40,905 bases of DNA from an uncultured beta proteobacterium (GCA_903832285.1 CAILAY010000080.1:1-40905); one strand, 5' to 3'; shown: positions 15,998-25,387, counted from the stretch's first letter. Notes: generated by a model not told the origin, from the sequence alone. Program-made: numbers and translations.

Positions 15998-18061
15998 TCA
16001 TGGTGTTGTTTTCGCCCTGCGAATCAGCAGCCACACTATGCAGATGATCGCGAGCAGCAGCAACCACAGCCACAGCAGGCCGTGGCTGGATTCGGCGACA
16101 ACGGTCCCCACGGCTATGGGTACAGTAGCGCCGACAAACACCTTGGCGGCCGCATCTTGGCCAATAACTGCGACGTCGAGGGTACAGGCGTCCAGCATCG
16201 GTCCGGACTTCACGCCCGCCGTTTTGCAGACCCCGAGTGCCTTCTCACGGAGGTTCGGTTCGAGGTCCTCGGCATAGAACACCCGGTTGGGAATGCCGCG
16301 TTCGACTGCCCTCTCGGTGTTGCAAACCGACAGCATTGATTCCTTCTCTCCCACACGCCAACTGTCGGCGAACCGGTGATAGAGCTCACCGAAGTTGAAT
16401 GGATTCGTCAGCACAAAGTCGTCCCGGGTTGCGATCTGGTTAACGTTTCCGTTGACGTTGGCGATGAGGCCCTTGGCAGCGGATGGCCAGCGGCCAAGGC
16501 CGACGTTCACATCGATCCAGGTGGTGCTGTTGTAGGCGTTGACCGCGGCCCTGACCGAATTACCTTCCTCGCTCGTCATCAAGTAGACGTTGTCGTGCCG
16601 GCTGATGCCGGCTCCCTCAGGCAGTTCGATCGTATTGCCGTCGTTCAGGGGTGTGAGATTCCCGTCGACAAAGACCCTTGCTGTCTGGTCGGTTCTCTGC
16701 GGTGCGAGGCATATCGCCACCTTGGTCTTGCCGAAGCGGGCGGCAACGGCCCTGTTCACCGTCGCATCCGGCCAGGTGGGTGCTCCCGACACCTGCCGGG
16801 TCTGCACCGAGAAGCCCGGATCAACTTCCGCCAGGATGAAATCGCCCGACGCCTGGAAGTCGTAGAACAGTCCGTTGAACGTCCTCAGATGGGTGTCGCC
16901 GATAGTTGCCGCAGCGGCACAGTTCGACGCGGCGCCCCCGGCGATGCTCTCCTGGAAGATGACCGCAGGTCCGGGCACCGTCGCCGCGGGCGCCGTAGGT
17001 CCGAAACTGAGATTGTTCATCTCGGCGGTGAAGCCTTGCGCCACGCAGTTGGGCGCACTATTGCCGCCGTAGATGATCTCGGTCCGTGTGTCGACCGAGG
17101 CTCCAGCGTTGAAGCTGGCCGTGCCTCCGCCCAGATTGTTGCCGCCATACCCGAAGATGTTGAACTCGGCGATGTTCCAACCAGTAGAGGCGCTGACGGC
17201 GTTGTCACCGCTGGCGGTGTAGACGTTGGTCCCGGTCGACATGGCGACGCTGTCGCCGGTCGAACTGGCAGTGCCGGCAAAGGTCCAGTTGGCCATGTTG
17301 GTGATCGGCTGGTTAGGCACCGCCACGGCGCTGGCACTGTTCTTCCAGCAATAGGTCCCTCCATAGAGGGCCATCTGGTTCCAGTTATGGCCCGTGGGGC
17401 AATTCGCGTTGTAGGCGATGAGCCAGTACTGCATGGACGCGGACCCACTGCCGCTGCCGCTATTCCAATAAACCCACTGCTCCCAAGCCTTACAGTTCGG
17501 ATTCGTTGAGCCGGCGCAGGCGGTTGCGTTGGTGAAAAAGTCGGAGTTGATCTGCAGCGTGTACGCGTCGCCAACCGACGCCCCCGCGTTGGCAATGGGT
17601 CCGCTCTCGCTGGTCACGTTAGTGACGTTCTCAAAGTGACCGATCGCCTGAGTGATGTGTCCCGAAGGTGCTCCCGCGGAGATGTCGTTGTTGTTCCCGA
17701 CCACGGCCGGTCGTGGTCCGTGCCGCGGAATTGCCGGAATGTTCGGCGCCTTCACGCACGGCGCTTCCTGCCATTCGGTACTGGGATAGGACGCGCTGAA
17801 ACACCCTTTCTTGGGTGCCGCCTTCTTGTGAAGTGACATGGCCCAGTCCCTGCGCTTCTTCGCCTCCTCGGGTGAAATCTGCTCGACTGCAGCCGGGTGA
17901 GTTGATCCGGCTTGCGGCGCCGCAGCCCCAGGTTTGGTTGTTTCGCCGGGCGTGGCAGAGAACGCGTAGGACGATAAGAGGCAAGTTAAGGCACCCACCG
18001 CGATTGGGATGCCAAAGAGCCTCATAAAACTTTGGCGCAATTTATTGAAAAGTGTTTTCAT
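15998..18061 (-). CDS. Secreted/surface protein with von Willebrand factor D-like domain and C-terminal membrane anchor
   Basis: A 687-residue protein with a signal peptide (MKTLFNKLRQ..., hydrophobic to about residue 35, cut after YAFSA), a Gly/Ser/Asn-rich middle of about 300 residues, and at about 390-540 a vWF type D-like domain opening GDTHLRTFNGLFYDFQASGDF. The C-terminus has a single membrane helix (GLLWLWLLLLAIICIVWLLI) followed by RRAKTTP, like a sorting tail. It is probably held at the cell envelope or released. The start is ATG 18061 with GAGGA upstream. The function is unknown; vWFD-bearing bacterial proteins are often adhesion or matrix proteins. Confidence 0.7.
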   Translation of the reverse strand: MKTLFNKLRQSFMRLFGIPIAVGALTCLLSSYAFSATPGETTKPGAAAPQAGSTHPAAVEQISPEEAKKRRDWAMSLHKKAAPKKGCFSASYPSTEWQEAPCVKAPNIPAIPRHGPRPAVVGNNNDISAGAPSGHITQAIGHFENVTNVTSESGPIANAGASVGDAYTLQINSDFFTNATACAGSTNPNCKAWEQWVYWNSGSGSGSASMQYWLIAYNANCPTGHNWNQMALYGGTYCWKNSASAVAVPNQPITNMANWTFAGTASSTGDSVAMSTGTNVYTASGDNAVSASTGWNIAEFNIFGYGGNNLGGGTASFNAGASVDTRTEIIYGGNSAPNCVAQGFTAEMNNLSFGPTAPAATVPGPAVIFQESIAGGAASNCAAAATIGDTHLRTFNGLFYDFQASGDFILAEVDPGFSVQTRQVSGAPTWPDATVNRAVAARFGKTKVAICLAPQRTDQTARVFVDGNLTPLNDGNTIELPEGAGISRHDNVYLMTSEEGNSVRAAVNAYNSTTWIDVNVGLGRWPSAAKGLIANVNGNVNQIATRDDFVLTNPFNFGELYHRFADSWRVGEKESMLSVCNTERAVERGIPNRVFYAEDLEPNLREKALGVCKTAGVKSGPMLDACTLDVAVIGQDAAAKVFVGATVPIAVGTVVAESSHGLLWLWLLLLAIICIVWLLIRRAKTTP

Positions 18062-18103
18062 AAGGATTCCTCAGCTCTTGGCACATGGAAGAATGCGCAC
18101 GGC

Positions 18104-18321
18104 TCAAGCCAACGCCCCGCATCCATTGGTCGATTCGGGATAGCGCCTCGTGTCCGCTTCCCATGTCTCATCGAACAGGGTTTGCAGTCGCCTAGACTCA
18201 ACGGCGACGGCCGCATCGATGCTGATGGGCGTGCCGGTGCTGACACGCACCCTGGAGGTGCGGCGACGAGAAACTGCCCAAAAGCAGATTCCGCGAAAGG
18301 TGAAAACGTTGTGTACGCCAT
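18104..18321 (-). pseudogene. Possible 5' relic of a DUF885 protein gene
   Basis: Reading leftward from ATG 18321, which has a good AAGGAG eight bases upstream, the first codons give a lipoprotein-like export signal (FLVAAPPGCVSAPA). In a second frame the sequence then becomes SRRLQTLFDETWEADTRRYPES, the hallmark start of mature DUF885 hydrolases. A frameshift near 18230 and loss of everything after about 18130 leave only the beginning of a gene that should be about 600 codons. The match is from memory of the family pattern and is tentative. Confidence 0.35.
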
Positions 18322-18828
18322 GACGCAAAGCTCCTTCACTGTTCTACCCCTGCGAATAGCGATAAAGAAAATTGGATCCATGAGGCATGGTCCTCCTTGG
18401 ATAGCGAAAGCTATGCCCTTAATATCAAAGCTTTCAGGGTGTTTACCCGACTGGAGATGTATACATGTGACTGCGGCTCGCGGGAGCGCTGTGTCACAAA
18501 TGAATCGGGATTCACGGGTCAGTAAGGGTAGGACGGTGCGATGTGAGTACGCGCAGAAAGTCGTGATAAGCCTGACATAGTTTTTTCTCCAGAGCCAATC
18601 CGCCATGCTCTTTTGAAGTTGCACAAAGGCGGTATCAGTCGTCCTGCTCACATCGCAAGCAGAGCTATCGGGAGGGAACCCGGGAAGCCGGATTCATGGA
18701 CGCAGTCCCCTGTGATGCCAAAACTATGCAAAGACTTCCAGTATCGGAATTTTTCCGTTCCGAGGACGTAGCAACATTCGCCCATTGCCAACTTCACATA
18801 ATTTCAACCTGAGCGTAGGGCCTTCAGT

Positions 18829-18857
18829 TTGTCAAAATAATGATGGCGTCCTATAGT
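18829..18857 (+). promoter_or_regulatory. Sigma-70 promoter for the M4 protease-inhibitor operon
   Basis: TTGTCA (18829-18834), a 17-base spacer, and TATAGT (18852-18857) form a good housekeeping promoter. The predicted start, near 18864, gives a leader of about 40 bases that contains CAGGAGA before ATG 18902. Confidence 0.55.
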
Positions 18858-18901
18858 AGTCCGCTCGTCTGGCCAGTACTTAACTTTCAGGAGAACTCGA
18901 C

Positions 18902-19936
18902 ATGTATCAATGCACTTGCTCTATCGTTCCCAAGGATGTTTTGGAGCGAATCGCCGGGGATAAGAAGCTCGACCCCGAGCTTCGCAGAGCCGCGGCTGAA
19001 TCGGCTCGACTTTCTGACGTATTGCGGCTGCTGCGCACCCAGCATGGCGCACTGACCACTCTGGCCCGCTCCAGCGGTGCGCACCTGCTGGACCTGGCAA
19101 CGGCACCCAGCGTGACCGTGTATGACTGCAGGCACACGCAGACCCTGCCGGGCGCGCCGATTGGAAGCCCGGCCACATCCAAGGATGGCACTGTCAAACG
19201 TGCTTTCAAGGAAACCAGTTCGGTCGTCAAGTTCTACAAGACGATCTTCGGGCGCAATTCGGTGGATAACGCTGGCATGACGCTGATGTCGTCGATTCAC
19301 TACGGCAAGAGCTACAACAATGCCATGTGGACCGGCTCAGAAATGCTGTACGGTGATGGCGACGGCAAGCTGTTCATCGATTTCACCGATGGAAACGACG
19401 TGATCGGTCATGAGTTGACGCACGGCGTCACGCAGCACAGCCTGCAACTGTCCTATACCGGGGATGCGGGCGGACTCAACGAAAGCATGTCGGACTGCTT
19501 TGGATCGATGTTCAGGCAGTGGGAAGCGGGGCAGGATGTGAAGGCTGCCGACTGGCTCATCGGGTCAGACATCATGGGACCTGTCGCCAAGAAAAAGGGC
19601 TATACCTGCCTGCGCAACATGGCCAACCCGGCTGACAAGGCCGCTCTGGCTGCGCAACCCACCCAGTATTCTCAAATCACGCCGGGTATGGACCCGCACT
19701 ATTCCAGCGGACCACCCAATCTCGCCTTCACTACCGCATGCCGGACACTGGGTGGCAAAAGTTGGGAAAAGATGGGCCAAGTCTGGTATGCGGTGCTGAC
19801 CACTTCGGGCGCCAACCCCGGTATGACCATGCCGCAGTTTGCCGCCCGAGCCCGGCAAGTAGCCCATCAGTTGTATCCCAAGTTGCCGGCCGTGGCCGCT
19901 GCGGTGGATGCCGGTTGGAAGAAGATTGGAATATGA
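18902..19936 (+). CDS. Protealysin-like M4 (thermolysin family) metalloprotease
   Basis: A 344-residue M4 peptidase. The zinc site is HELTH at residues 170-174, with the third ligand E194 in GGLNESMSD; the catalytic histidine is likely in the HYSSGPPNLAF segment. There is no signal peptide and the pro-region is short (about 50 residues beginning CTCSIVPKDVLERIAGD), as in protealysin rather than secreted thermolysins with long propeptides. Protealysin-type enzymes mature by self-cleavage and are kept in check by a partner inhibitor, encoded by the next gene, whose start overlaps this stop (ATGA). Confidence 0.88.
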   Translation: MYQCTCSIVPKDVLERIAGDKKLDPELRRAAAESARLSDVLRLLRTQHGALTTLARSSGAHLLDLATAPSVTVYDCRHTQTLPGAPIGSPATSKDGTVKRAFKETSSVVKFYKTIFGRNSVDNAGMTLMSSIHYGKSYNNAMWTGSEMLYGDGDGKLFIDFTDGNDVIGHELTHGVTQHSLQLSYTGDAGGLNESMSDCFGSMFRQWEAGQDVKAADWLIGSDIMGPVAKKKGYTCLRNMANPADKAALAAQPTQYSQITPGMDPHYSSGPPNLAFTTACRTLGGKSWEKMGQVWYAVLTTSGANPGMTMPQFAARARQVAHQLYPKLPAVAAAVDAGWKKIGI

Positions 19937-20244
19937 GTGGACTCAATCCCGAAGACCAATTGGAAATCGAACGTCTGGGCGGACTGGCGGGAGTGGGCTT
20001 GCCCGGCTCGCGCATCCGCAGCCGGGCCTTGGTCGAAGGACGGGCGCTGAGTGACGAAGAAAGTAAGTCGGTGGCAGCGCTGTTTGCAACACCCTCTGCC
20101 GTCAGCGCGACTGCCACCAAGGATGCAGACGGGTTTCGCTACAGGCTGACGCTTCATCGCCATAACGACAGCCAAAAACTAGTGGTCGGCGAAGCAACCC
20201 TATTGGTCAGTCTGCAACAACGGGTCCAGGACGAACTGATTTGA
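19933..20244 (+). CDS. Emfourin-type protealysin inhibitor
   Basis: A 103-residue protein coupled to the M4 protease by an ATGA overlap. It has the layout of emfourins: an N-terminal part with IERLGGLAGVGLPGSRIR, then DEESKSVAALF and a beta-rich C-terminal part (FRYRLTLHRH). Emfourins are tight slow-binding inhibitors of the protealysin encoded beside them. The context fits exactly. A longer frame to 19738 runs inside the protease gene and is not used. Confidence 0.75.
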   Translation: MSGLNPEDQLEIERLGGLAGVGLPGSRIRSRALVEGRALSDEESKSVAALFATPSAVSATATKDADGFRYRLTLHRHNDSQKLVVGEATLLVSLQQRVQDELI

Positions 20245-20449
20245 ACGCTCAATCGGCGGTCTGGCCTATTGCCACTACTTTCCCACTACATTCGAGCAAT
20301 GCGTGTGCGCCTGTACGTGCATCAGTTCTTGACGATAGGGCTGACGATACGGCGCGTTCTTCCCTTGGTGACCAGCACGCAAACGGTCACTGGTTCTCGG
20401 TCTGCAAAAGAGCCAATGCTTTGTTCTTGGCAATTTGGAAAACACGCAC

Positions 20450-21670
20450 ATGAACAAAGACTTTGACGTGATCATTTTTGGCGCCACCGGCTTCACAGGG
20501 CGACTTGTGGCTGAATATCTCAATACCAGCTACGGTGTGGGAGGTGAGGTCAAGTGGGCCATGGCCGGGCGCAACGCCGACAAGCTCGCTGAAGTGCGCG
20601 ATCTGATTGGCGCGCCGAAGGCCTTGCCATTGGTGACCGCGAACGCGACCGACGCACCGTCGCTGGAACTGGTCGCTCGCAGAAGCCGGGTCATTATCAC
20701 CACAGTTGGTCCCTACCAACTATATGGCGAGCCCCTGCTGGCGGCGTGTGTCAAAGCTGGTACCGACTACGTCGACCTGTGCGGAGAGCCCGGCTGGATG
20801 GGACAAATGATTGCGAAGTACGAGGCCCAGGCGAAGGCCAGCGGCGCGCGTATCGTCTTCTCTTGCGGCTTCGACTCCATTCCCTTCGACCTGGGGGTTT
20901 GCTACCTGCAAGACCAGGCGCGCCAGCGCTTTGGTTCAGCCATGCCACGGGTGCGCGGGCGGGTGCGCGGTATGAAAGGCACCTTCTCCGGCGGCACGGT
21001 GGCCAGCATGCTCGCCACGTTTGAGTCAGTCAGCCGCGATCCTTCGCTGGCCAAATCTCTGGCCAATCCTTTTGCGCTTGTGCCCGGTTTCAAGGGCCCA
21101 ACCCAGCCCACGGGCACCTCGGCCGTGTATGACGAGGTGGCCAAGTCATGGGTTTCCCCGTTTGTCATGGCCACGATCAACACCAAGAACGTGCACCGCA
21201 CGAATGCGCTATTGGGGTATGCCTACGGACGCGATTTCGTCTACGACGAGATGATGCTCGACGGTGACGGTAGCGCAGGCAAGTCCAGGGCAAAGTCGCA
21301 GACACGCAACTCCAAGATCCAAATGGCGCTATTGTGGTTTGCGCCAACGCGGGCCTTGCTGCGGCGATTTGCGCTGCCAAAACCCGGTGAAGGCCCAAGC
21401 AAACGCGCCCGCGAAGCTGGCAACTACGACCTCCTTTTCATTGGCGAACGCCCCGACGGCTGCACGCTGCGGGTCAGTGTGAAAGGCGACAAAGACCCTG
21501 GCTACGGCTCGACCTGCAAAATGATTGCGGAAAGTGCCCTCTGCCTCGTTCAAGATGTCAGCCCAGCCACCACGGGTGGCGGCATTTGGACGTCTGGGGC
21601 CGCGCTCGGTTTGGCGTTGATAAAGCGCCTGCAAGCCAAAGCCGGACTCACTTTTTCGTTGGAAAGCTGA
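20450..21670 (+). CDS. Saccharopine dehydrogenase-like NAD(P)-binding reductase
   Basis: A 406-residue protein starting DFDVIIFGATGFTGRLVAEYL, a Rossmann GxTGxTG nucleotide site, with the family's VITTVGPYQLYGEPLL and YVDLCGEPGWM blocks. Such proteins, including the mycobacterial trans-acting enoyl reductase, reduce unsaturated lipid or polyketide intermediates; true saccharopine dehydrogenases differ. ATG 20450 is chosen because it directly precedes the Rossmann strand; the upstream TTG at 20435 has no ribosome site. It stands alone, so the substrate cannot be inferred from neighbours. Confidence 0.8.
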   Translation: MNKDFDVIIFGATGFTGRLVAEYLNTSYGVGGEVKWAMAGRNADKLAEVRDLIGAPKALPLVTANATDAPSLELVARRSRVIITTVGPYQLYGEPLLAACVKAGTDYVDLCGEPGWMGQMIAKYEAQAKASGARIVFSCGFDSIPFDLGVCYLQDQARQRFGSAMPRVRGRVRGMKGTFSGGTVASMLATFESVSRDPSLAKSLANPFALVPGFKGPTQPTGTSAVYDEVAKSWVSPFVMATINTKNVHRTNALLGYAYGRDFVYDEMMLDGDGSAGKSRAKSQTRNSKIQMALLWFAPTRALLRRFALPKPGEGPSKRAREAGNYDLLFIGERPDGCTLRVSVKGDKDPGYGSTCKMIAESALCLVQDVSPATTGGGIWTSGAALGLALIKRLQAKAGLTFSLES

Positions 21671-22091
21671 AGGCTTGGCAATGTTGGCGTCACGCGGGGC
21701 CGGATTTTGCTCAGTGGCACATAGAACTTTGCGGCGCGTGGGTCTCTGCTGCGGCGTCAGGCCTTGACTTGCGAAAGTGCCGCGCGAATGACCGGCCCCA
21801 GCCCCTTGGAGTCACCGAGGTGGAAAACGCCGATTTTCCAGGCCACCGACTCTTTTGGGCTGTTAAGCGGGTACTCCCGACAGTCCGCTGTCCAGTGGTC
21901 CAGTTCAACCCGGTTCAGCAGCCGTTCGTGGCATTTGCCATCGTGCCCAAAGCGGGTGCTCGCCTTCGCATTTTGAAAGTCCGCTTCCACCTGTTGTGAA
22001 CATTAAATTTCGTGGTTTTCCACATCTAGCTTAGGCAACAGCTTGAGCTTCAGAGTGTCCTGCAACCTGTTCCCGTGATTGACGGCAGCAG
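21671..22091. other. Intergenic region, about 420 bases, with one small frame
   Basis: A 77-codon minus-strand frame (21757-21990, GTG start) ends with VFHLGDSKGLGPVIRAALSQVKA. It reads like a real protein segment, but I recognise no family and its start has only a weak ribosome site. It could be the tail of a decayed gene. The rest is low-information DNA of lower GC. Confidence 0.3.
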
Positions 22092-23714
22092 TTAAAAGCC
22101 AACCGCCTGCCCGTCGCGACGTGGGTCAGAGGCAGCCAAGTAGCCTTGAACTTTGGGATCGCCCATGCGCCAGATGAATTGGCCCGCACCAAAGTCTTGG
22201 GAAGAGTCGTTGATCACTTCCACCTCGTGACCCAAATCGTTAAGGCCTTGCACCGTTTTGCGGTCCATGTGGGCTTCGGCATTGATCGACATGCCTGCGA
22301 AGTAACGCCAGCGCGGTGCATCACAAGCAGCTTGCGGATTCTGGCCGTAATCGAGCATGCGAACCAAGGTTTGCATATGGCCTTGCGGTTGCATGTTGCC
22401 ACCCATCACACCGTAACTCATCACAGGCTGACCGTTTTGCGTGAGGAACGCAGGAATGATGGTTTGGAAGGGAAGCTTGCCAGGCGCCACCAAATTGGCA
22501 GGGTTTAAGCCTTGGGGATCGGTGCTGAAGCCAAAACCACGGTTTTGCAAACTGATGCCATAAGTCGGCTCAACCACACCAGAACCAAAGCCCATGTAGT
22601 TACTTTGAATGAAACTGACCATCATGCCGTTTTCATCGGCCGCCGTGAGGTAAATGGTGCCGCCATTCACTGGATTGCCCGCTTTGAAGTCTTGCGCCTT
22701 CTTCATGTCAATGAGCTTGGCGCGACTCTTCAAATACGCAGGGTCAAGCATTTTCGCAGGGGTGACTTCCATGTGGCGTGGGTCGGCCACGTAGCGATAA
22801 ACGTCGGCGAAGGCCAGTTTCATAGCTTCAATTTGCAGATGCTGAGAATCAATGTCATCGACCTTCAAGCTGGCGACGTCAAAGTTCTCCAAAATACCCA
22901 ACGCAATCAAAGTCGCAATGCCTTGGCCATTCGGTGGAATTTCGTGCAGCGTGTAGCCGCGATAATTTTGCGCAATGGGCTCCACCCACTCGGGACGATA
23001 CTGGGCCAAATCTTGCAAAGTCATGGCACCGCCATGTTGACTGGAAAACTTCACCATGGCTTCAGCAATTTCACCTTCGTAAAACGCGCGTCCTTTGGTT
23101 TCAGCAATGGTGCGCAGTCCACGCGCGGCCGCTTTAAACTGAAACAACTCGCCCACATTAGGCGCACGGCCCCAAGGCAAGAAGCTTTCGGCAAAGCCTG
23201 GAAAAGACTGCAAGAGCGGTGTGGCTGCAGCCCACTTCTGTTGAACCACCACTGGTATCAAGTAACCGCGTTCGGCAATTTCAATGGCGGGTTCCATCAA
23301 ATCGGCGAAGGGCAATTTTCCAAAGCGCTCGCTCATGGCGGCCCAAGCGCTGACTGCACCTGGTACCGTGACAGAGTCCCAACCGCGTTTGGGTGGATTG
23401 ACGGCATCGGTGCCATACTTCTTGTGAAAGTATTCGGGCGTCCATGCTTGAGGCGCGGGTCCCGAAGCATTGAGTCCGTGCAGTTTTTTGCCGTCCCACA
23501 AAATGCAAAATGCATCAGAGCCCAGACCACAGTTGACGGGCTCTGTGAGCGTGATAGCCGCGGCAGCAGCAATGGCAGCATCGACCGCATTGCCGCCTTT
23601 GATCATCATGCGCAAGCCGGCCTGCGCCGCCAAGGGATGCGAAGTCGAAACGATGTTGCGTGCAAAAAGTGGCAAGCGCGTCGATGCATACGGAGTACTG
23701 AAATCAAAGCTCAT
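22092..23714 (-). CDS. ggt: Gamma-glutamyltransferase family enzyme
   Basis: A 540-residue Ntn-hydrolase of the gamma-glutamyltranspeptidase family. The N-terminal half has HPLAAQAGLRMMIKGGNAVDAAIAAAAA, the classical opening, and the self-cleavage site is GGTIYLTAAD with the first threonine as likely nucleophile. The family breaks the gamma-glutamyl bond of glutathione or related compounds, or acts as a cephalosporin acylase relative. No signal peptide is visible, so unlike E. coli Ggt it may be cytoplasmic; the oxamate amidohydrolase HpxW is a cytosolic relative worth considering. Base composition is more AT-rich than in neighbouring operons, which may reflect transfer. Confidence 0.8.
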   Translation of the reverse strand: MSFDFSTPYASTRLPLFARNIVSTSHPLAAQAGLRMMIKGGNAVDAAIAAAAAITLTEPVNCGLGSDAFCILWDGKKLHGLNASGPAPQAWTPEYFHKKYGTDAVNPPKRGWDSVTVPGAVSAWAAMSERFGKLPFADLMEPAIEIAERGYLIPVVVQQKWAAATPLLQSFPGFAESFLPWGRAPNVGELFQFKAAARGLRTIAETKGRAFYEGEIAEAMVKFSSQHGGAMTLQDLAQYRPEWVEPIAQNYRGYTLHEIPPNGQGIATLIALGILENFDVASLKVDDIDSQHLQIEAMKLAFADVYRYVADPRHMEVTPAKMLDPAYLKSRAKLIDMKKAQDFKAGNPVNGGTIYLTAADENGMMVSFIQSNYMGFGSGVVEPTYGISLQNRGFGFSTDPQGLNPANLVAPGKLPFQTIIPAFLTQNGQPVMSYGVMGGNMQPQGHMQTLVRMLDYGQNPQAACDAPRWRYFAGMSINAEAHMDRKTVQGLNDLGHEVEVINDSSQDFGAGQFIWRMGDPKVQGYLAASDPRRDGQAVGF

Positions 23715-23910
23715 GGTTTAGTCCAAAGTGATATGGCGTTCTGTAATGATCTTATTTCACTTGGCTGATTCAGTGGCCATGCATAAAGCCGAGACCCAAA
23801 ATTCACCTGTATATCGTTCGGACCCAATTCCGGGTTGCCGCGCAACCGGGCGTGTTTGCATAATTGGGCAAGTCCAGTAGCGTCCTAAAGTTGAAGAATC
23901 GGAGAGCACA
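23715..23910. other. Divergent promoter region between ggt and the metallo-hydrolase
   Basis: About 200 bases with a GC-rich hairpin near 23833-23853 (CCGGGTTGC / GCAACCGGG, one mismatch). No T-run follows, so it is more likely an operator or neutral dyad than a terminator. Confidence 0.3.
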
Positions 23911-24891
23911 ATGAACGCCAGCGTTGCAGTTGACAGTTTGGAAATCCTAGTCATTGTCGACAACGTCACCGATTCATTGTCGACAAACCCTCCTTGGGTT
24001 GAACCAGAATGGCGCGGTCTTCTCACAAGGGGACGCATCCGGGTTCTTTCCGGCCCTAGTATTTGCTGCGGACATCATGGGTTGTCTCTGTTGTTAAAGG
24101 CACGAATCGGAGACACCACACAGACACTTCTTTTTGACACAGGCGCTGAGCGCCAGACCTTTGAGCGCAACTCCCGAATACTGGGTGTGGATTTCGGAGC
24201 CATCACTGATATTGTCTTGTCTCACGGTCACTGGGACCACGCTGGGGGGATGGTGGCAGCAGTTGAGCAAGTCGTTCAAAGCCGAGGAACCGGTAATGTG
24301 AACTGCTACATGCACCCTGGCATGTTTTCCCAACGTGGGACGACACTGCCCAGCGGAGTCATTTTTCCAATGGAATCGGTGCCGACAAAGGAGGACTTGG
24401 TCAGCGCAGGAGCAACGGTCCTCTGTACGGACAAACCACAGTTCATCGGCCAGGGATCTTTTTATGTCAGTGGCGAAATCCCTCGTGTGACCCCCTACGA
24501 AAGAGGCTTGGTGAATCAGGTGAGAAGATCACACGAGGGTGCCGAATGGGAACCTGATCCCTTGGTGATGGACGAACGCTATGTTTCAGTGAACGTCAAA
24601 GGTCGCGGACAGTTCATATTTTCTGCCTGCTCACATGCCGGGATCATCAATGTCTTAAAACATGCCTGTGCTGCTTTTCCGCAGGTACCTCCGTTTGCGA
24701 TCATGGGCGGTCTACATCTGTCAGGGCCGACTGAAGCCATCATTCCTGAGACGATTTCGGACATGGAGAAATTCGGGCTAGAGTTGTTCGCTCCAGGACA
24801 CTGCACGGGATGGCGGGCAATATCGGCGATGGATCGGGCATTCAAGGACAGGGTCGTTCCGCTGGCAGTTGGAAAACGTTTTACCGTATGA
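23911..24891 (+). CDS. Metallo-beta-lactamase-fold hydrolase
   Basis: A 326-residue protein with the metal motif HGHWDHAGG (first histidine at residue 105), LLFDTGAE before it, a CSHAGIINVL block and a late GGLHLSGP and GHCTGW. This matches the MBL subfamily annotated as 7,8-dihydropterin-6-methyl-4-(beta-D-ribofuranosyl)-aminobenzene-5'-phosphate synthase-like, whose true roles in bacteria are mostly unknown. The start is ATG 23911 behind GGAGA. No signal peptide. Confidence 0.8.
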   Translation: MNASVAVDSLEILVIVDNVTDSLSTNPPWVEPEWRGLLTRGRIRVLSGPSICCGHHGLSLLLKARIGDTTQTLLFDTGAERQTFERNSRILGVDFGAITDIVLSHGHWDHAGGMVAAVEQVVQSRGTGNVNCYMHPGMFSQRGTTLPSGVIFPMESVPTKEDLVSAGATVLCTDKPQFIGQGSFYVSGEIPRVTPYERGLVNQVRRSHEGAEWEPDPLVMDERYVSVNVKGRGQFIFSACSHAGIINVLKHACAAFPQVPPFAIMGGLHLSGPTEAIIPETISDMEKFGLELFAPGHCTGWRAISAMDRAFKDRVVPLAVGKRFTV

Positions 24892-24979
24892 CGCAGGTTT
24901 AAAGTATGAGGCTGGGCATCCCATATTGAATCGATGCAGATGATCAGGCATCGTCCCCACGAAGGAGATCGTGGAGACG

Positions 24980-25387
24980 ATGAATCATTTGTCGACAGAT
25001 GGCCGCCCTCGGCGGCGCGAGTACAGCGCGCAGTTCAAGACTTCGGTGCTGGAGCAATGTCGCCTGCCGGGCGCGTCGCTTTCCGGCGTGGCGTTGCATC
25101 ACGGTATCCAACCGAACCTGGTGCAACGTTGGATGCGGGGGGATCGGCAGCGTCTGGAACTGATCGAACTGCAAAGGGGAGTTTCGGCATTTGTGCCGCT
25201 GCAACTGCCGCCGTCACCTCCTGTTGGCCCAAGCCTCGCAAAGTGCGCGCAGCCCAACGCCAATCAAGTCGCTGAGGCTGTAGGCATCTGCATTGAGATT
25301 CAACGTGCAGGTGGCAACGTGACCGTGACATGGCCGAGCGAACTGGCGGGTGGTTGCGGCGCCTGGCTACGCGAGTGGCTGCGATGA
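24980..25387 (+). mobile_element. tnpA: IS66-family tnpA (OrfA)
   Basis: A 135-residue IS66 accessory transposase protein: YSAQFKTSVLEQC...GASLSGVALHHGIQPNLVQRWMRG is the helix-turn-helix of the family, and the tail has the usual VTWPSELAGGCGAWLREWLR. The frame is intact and ends in a four-base overlap with tnpB, as in functional IS66 elements. Because tnpB is truncated and tnpC is absent, the element cannot move by itself. The upstream inverted repeat was not found. Confidence 0.8.

Larger units (their letters stand above)
18062..18901. other. Long divergent intergenic region with gene relic
   Basis: Between the vWFD gene and the M4 protease lie 840 bases without an intact gene. It contains the DUF885 relic at 18104-18321 and the promoter at 18829-18857, listed separately. 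The stretch 18330-18820 holds nothing I can identify. A frame across 18058-18651 on the minus strand lacks family features. Confidence 0.5.
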
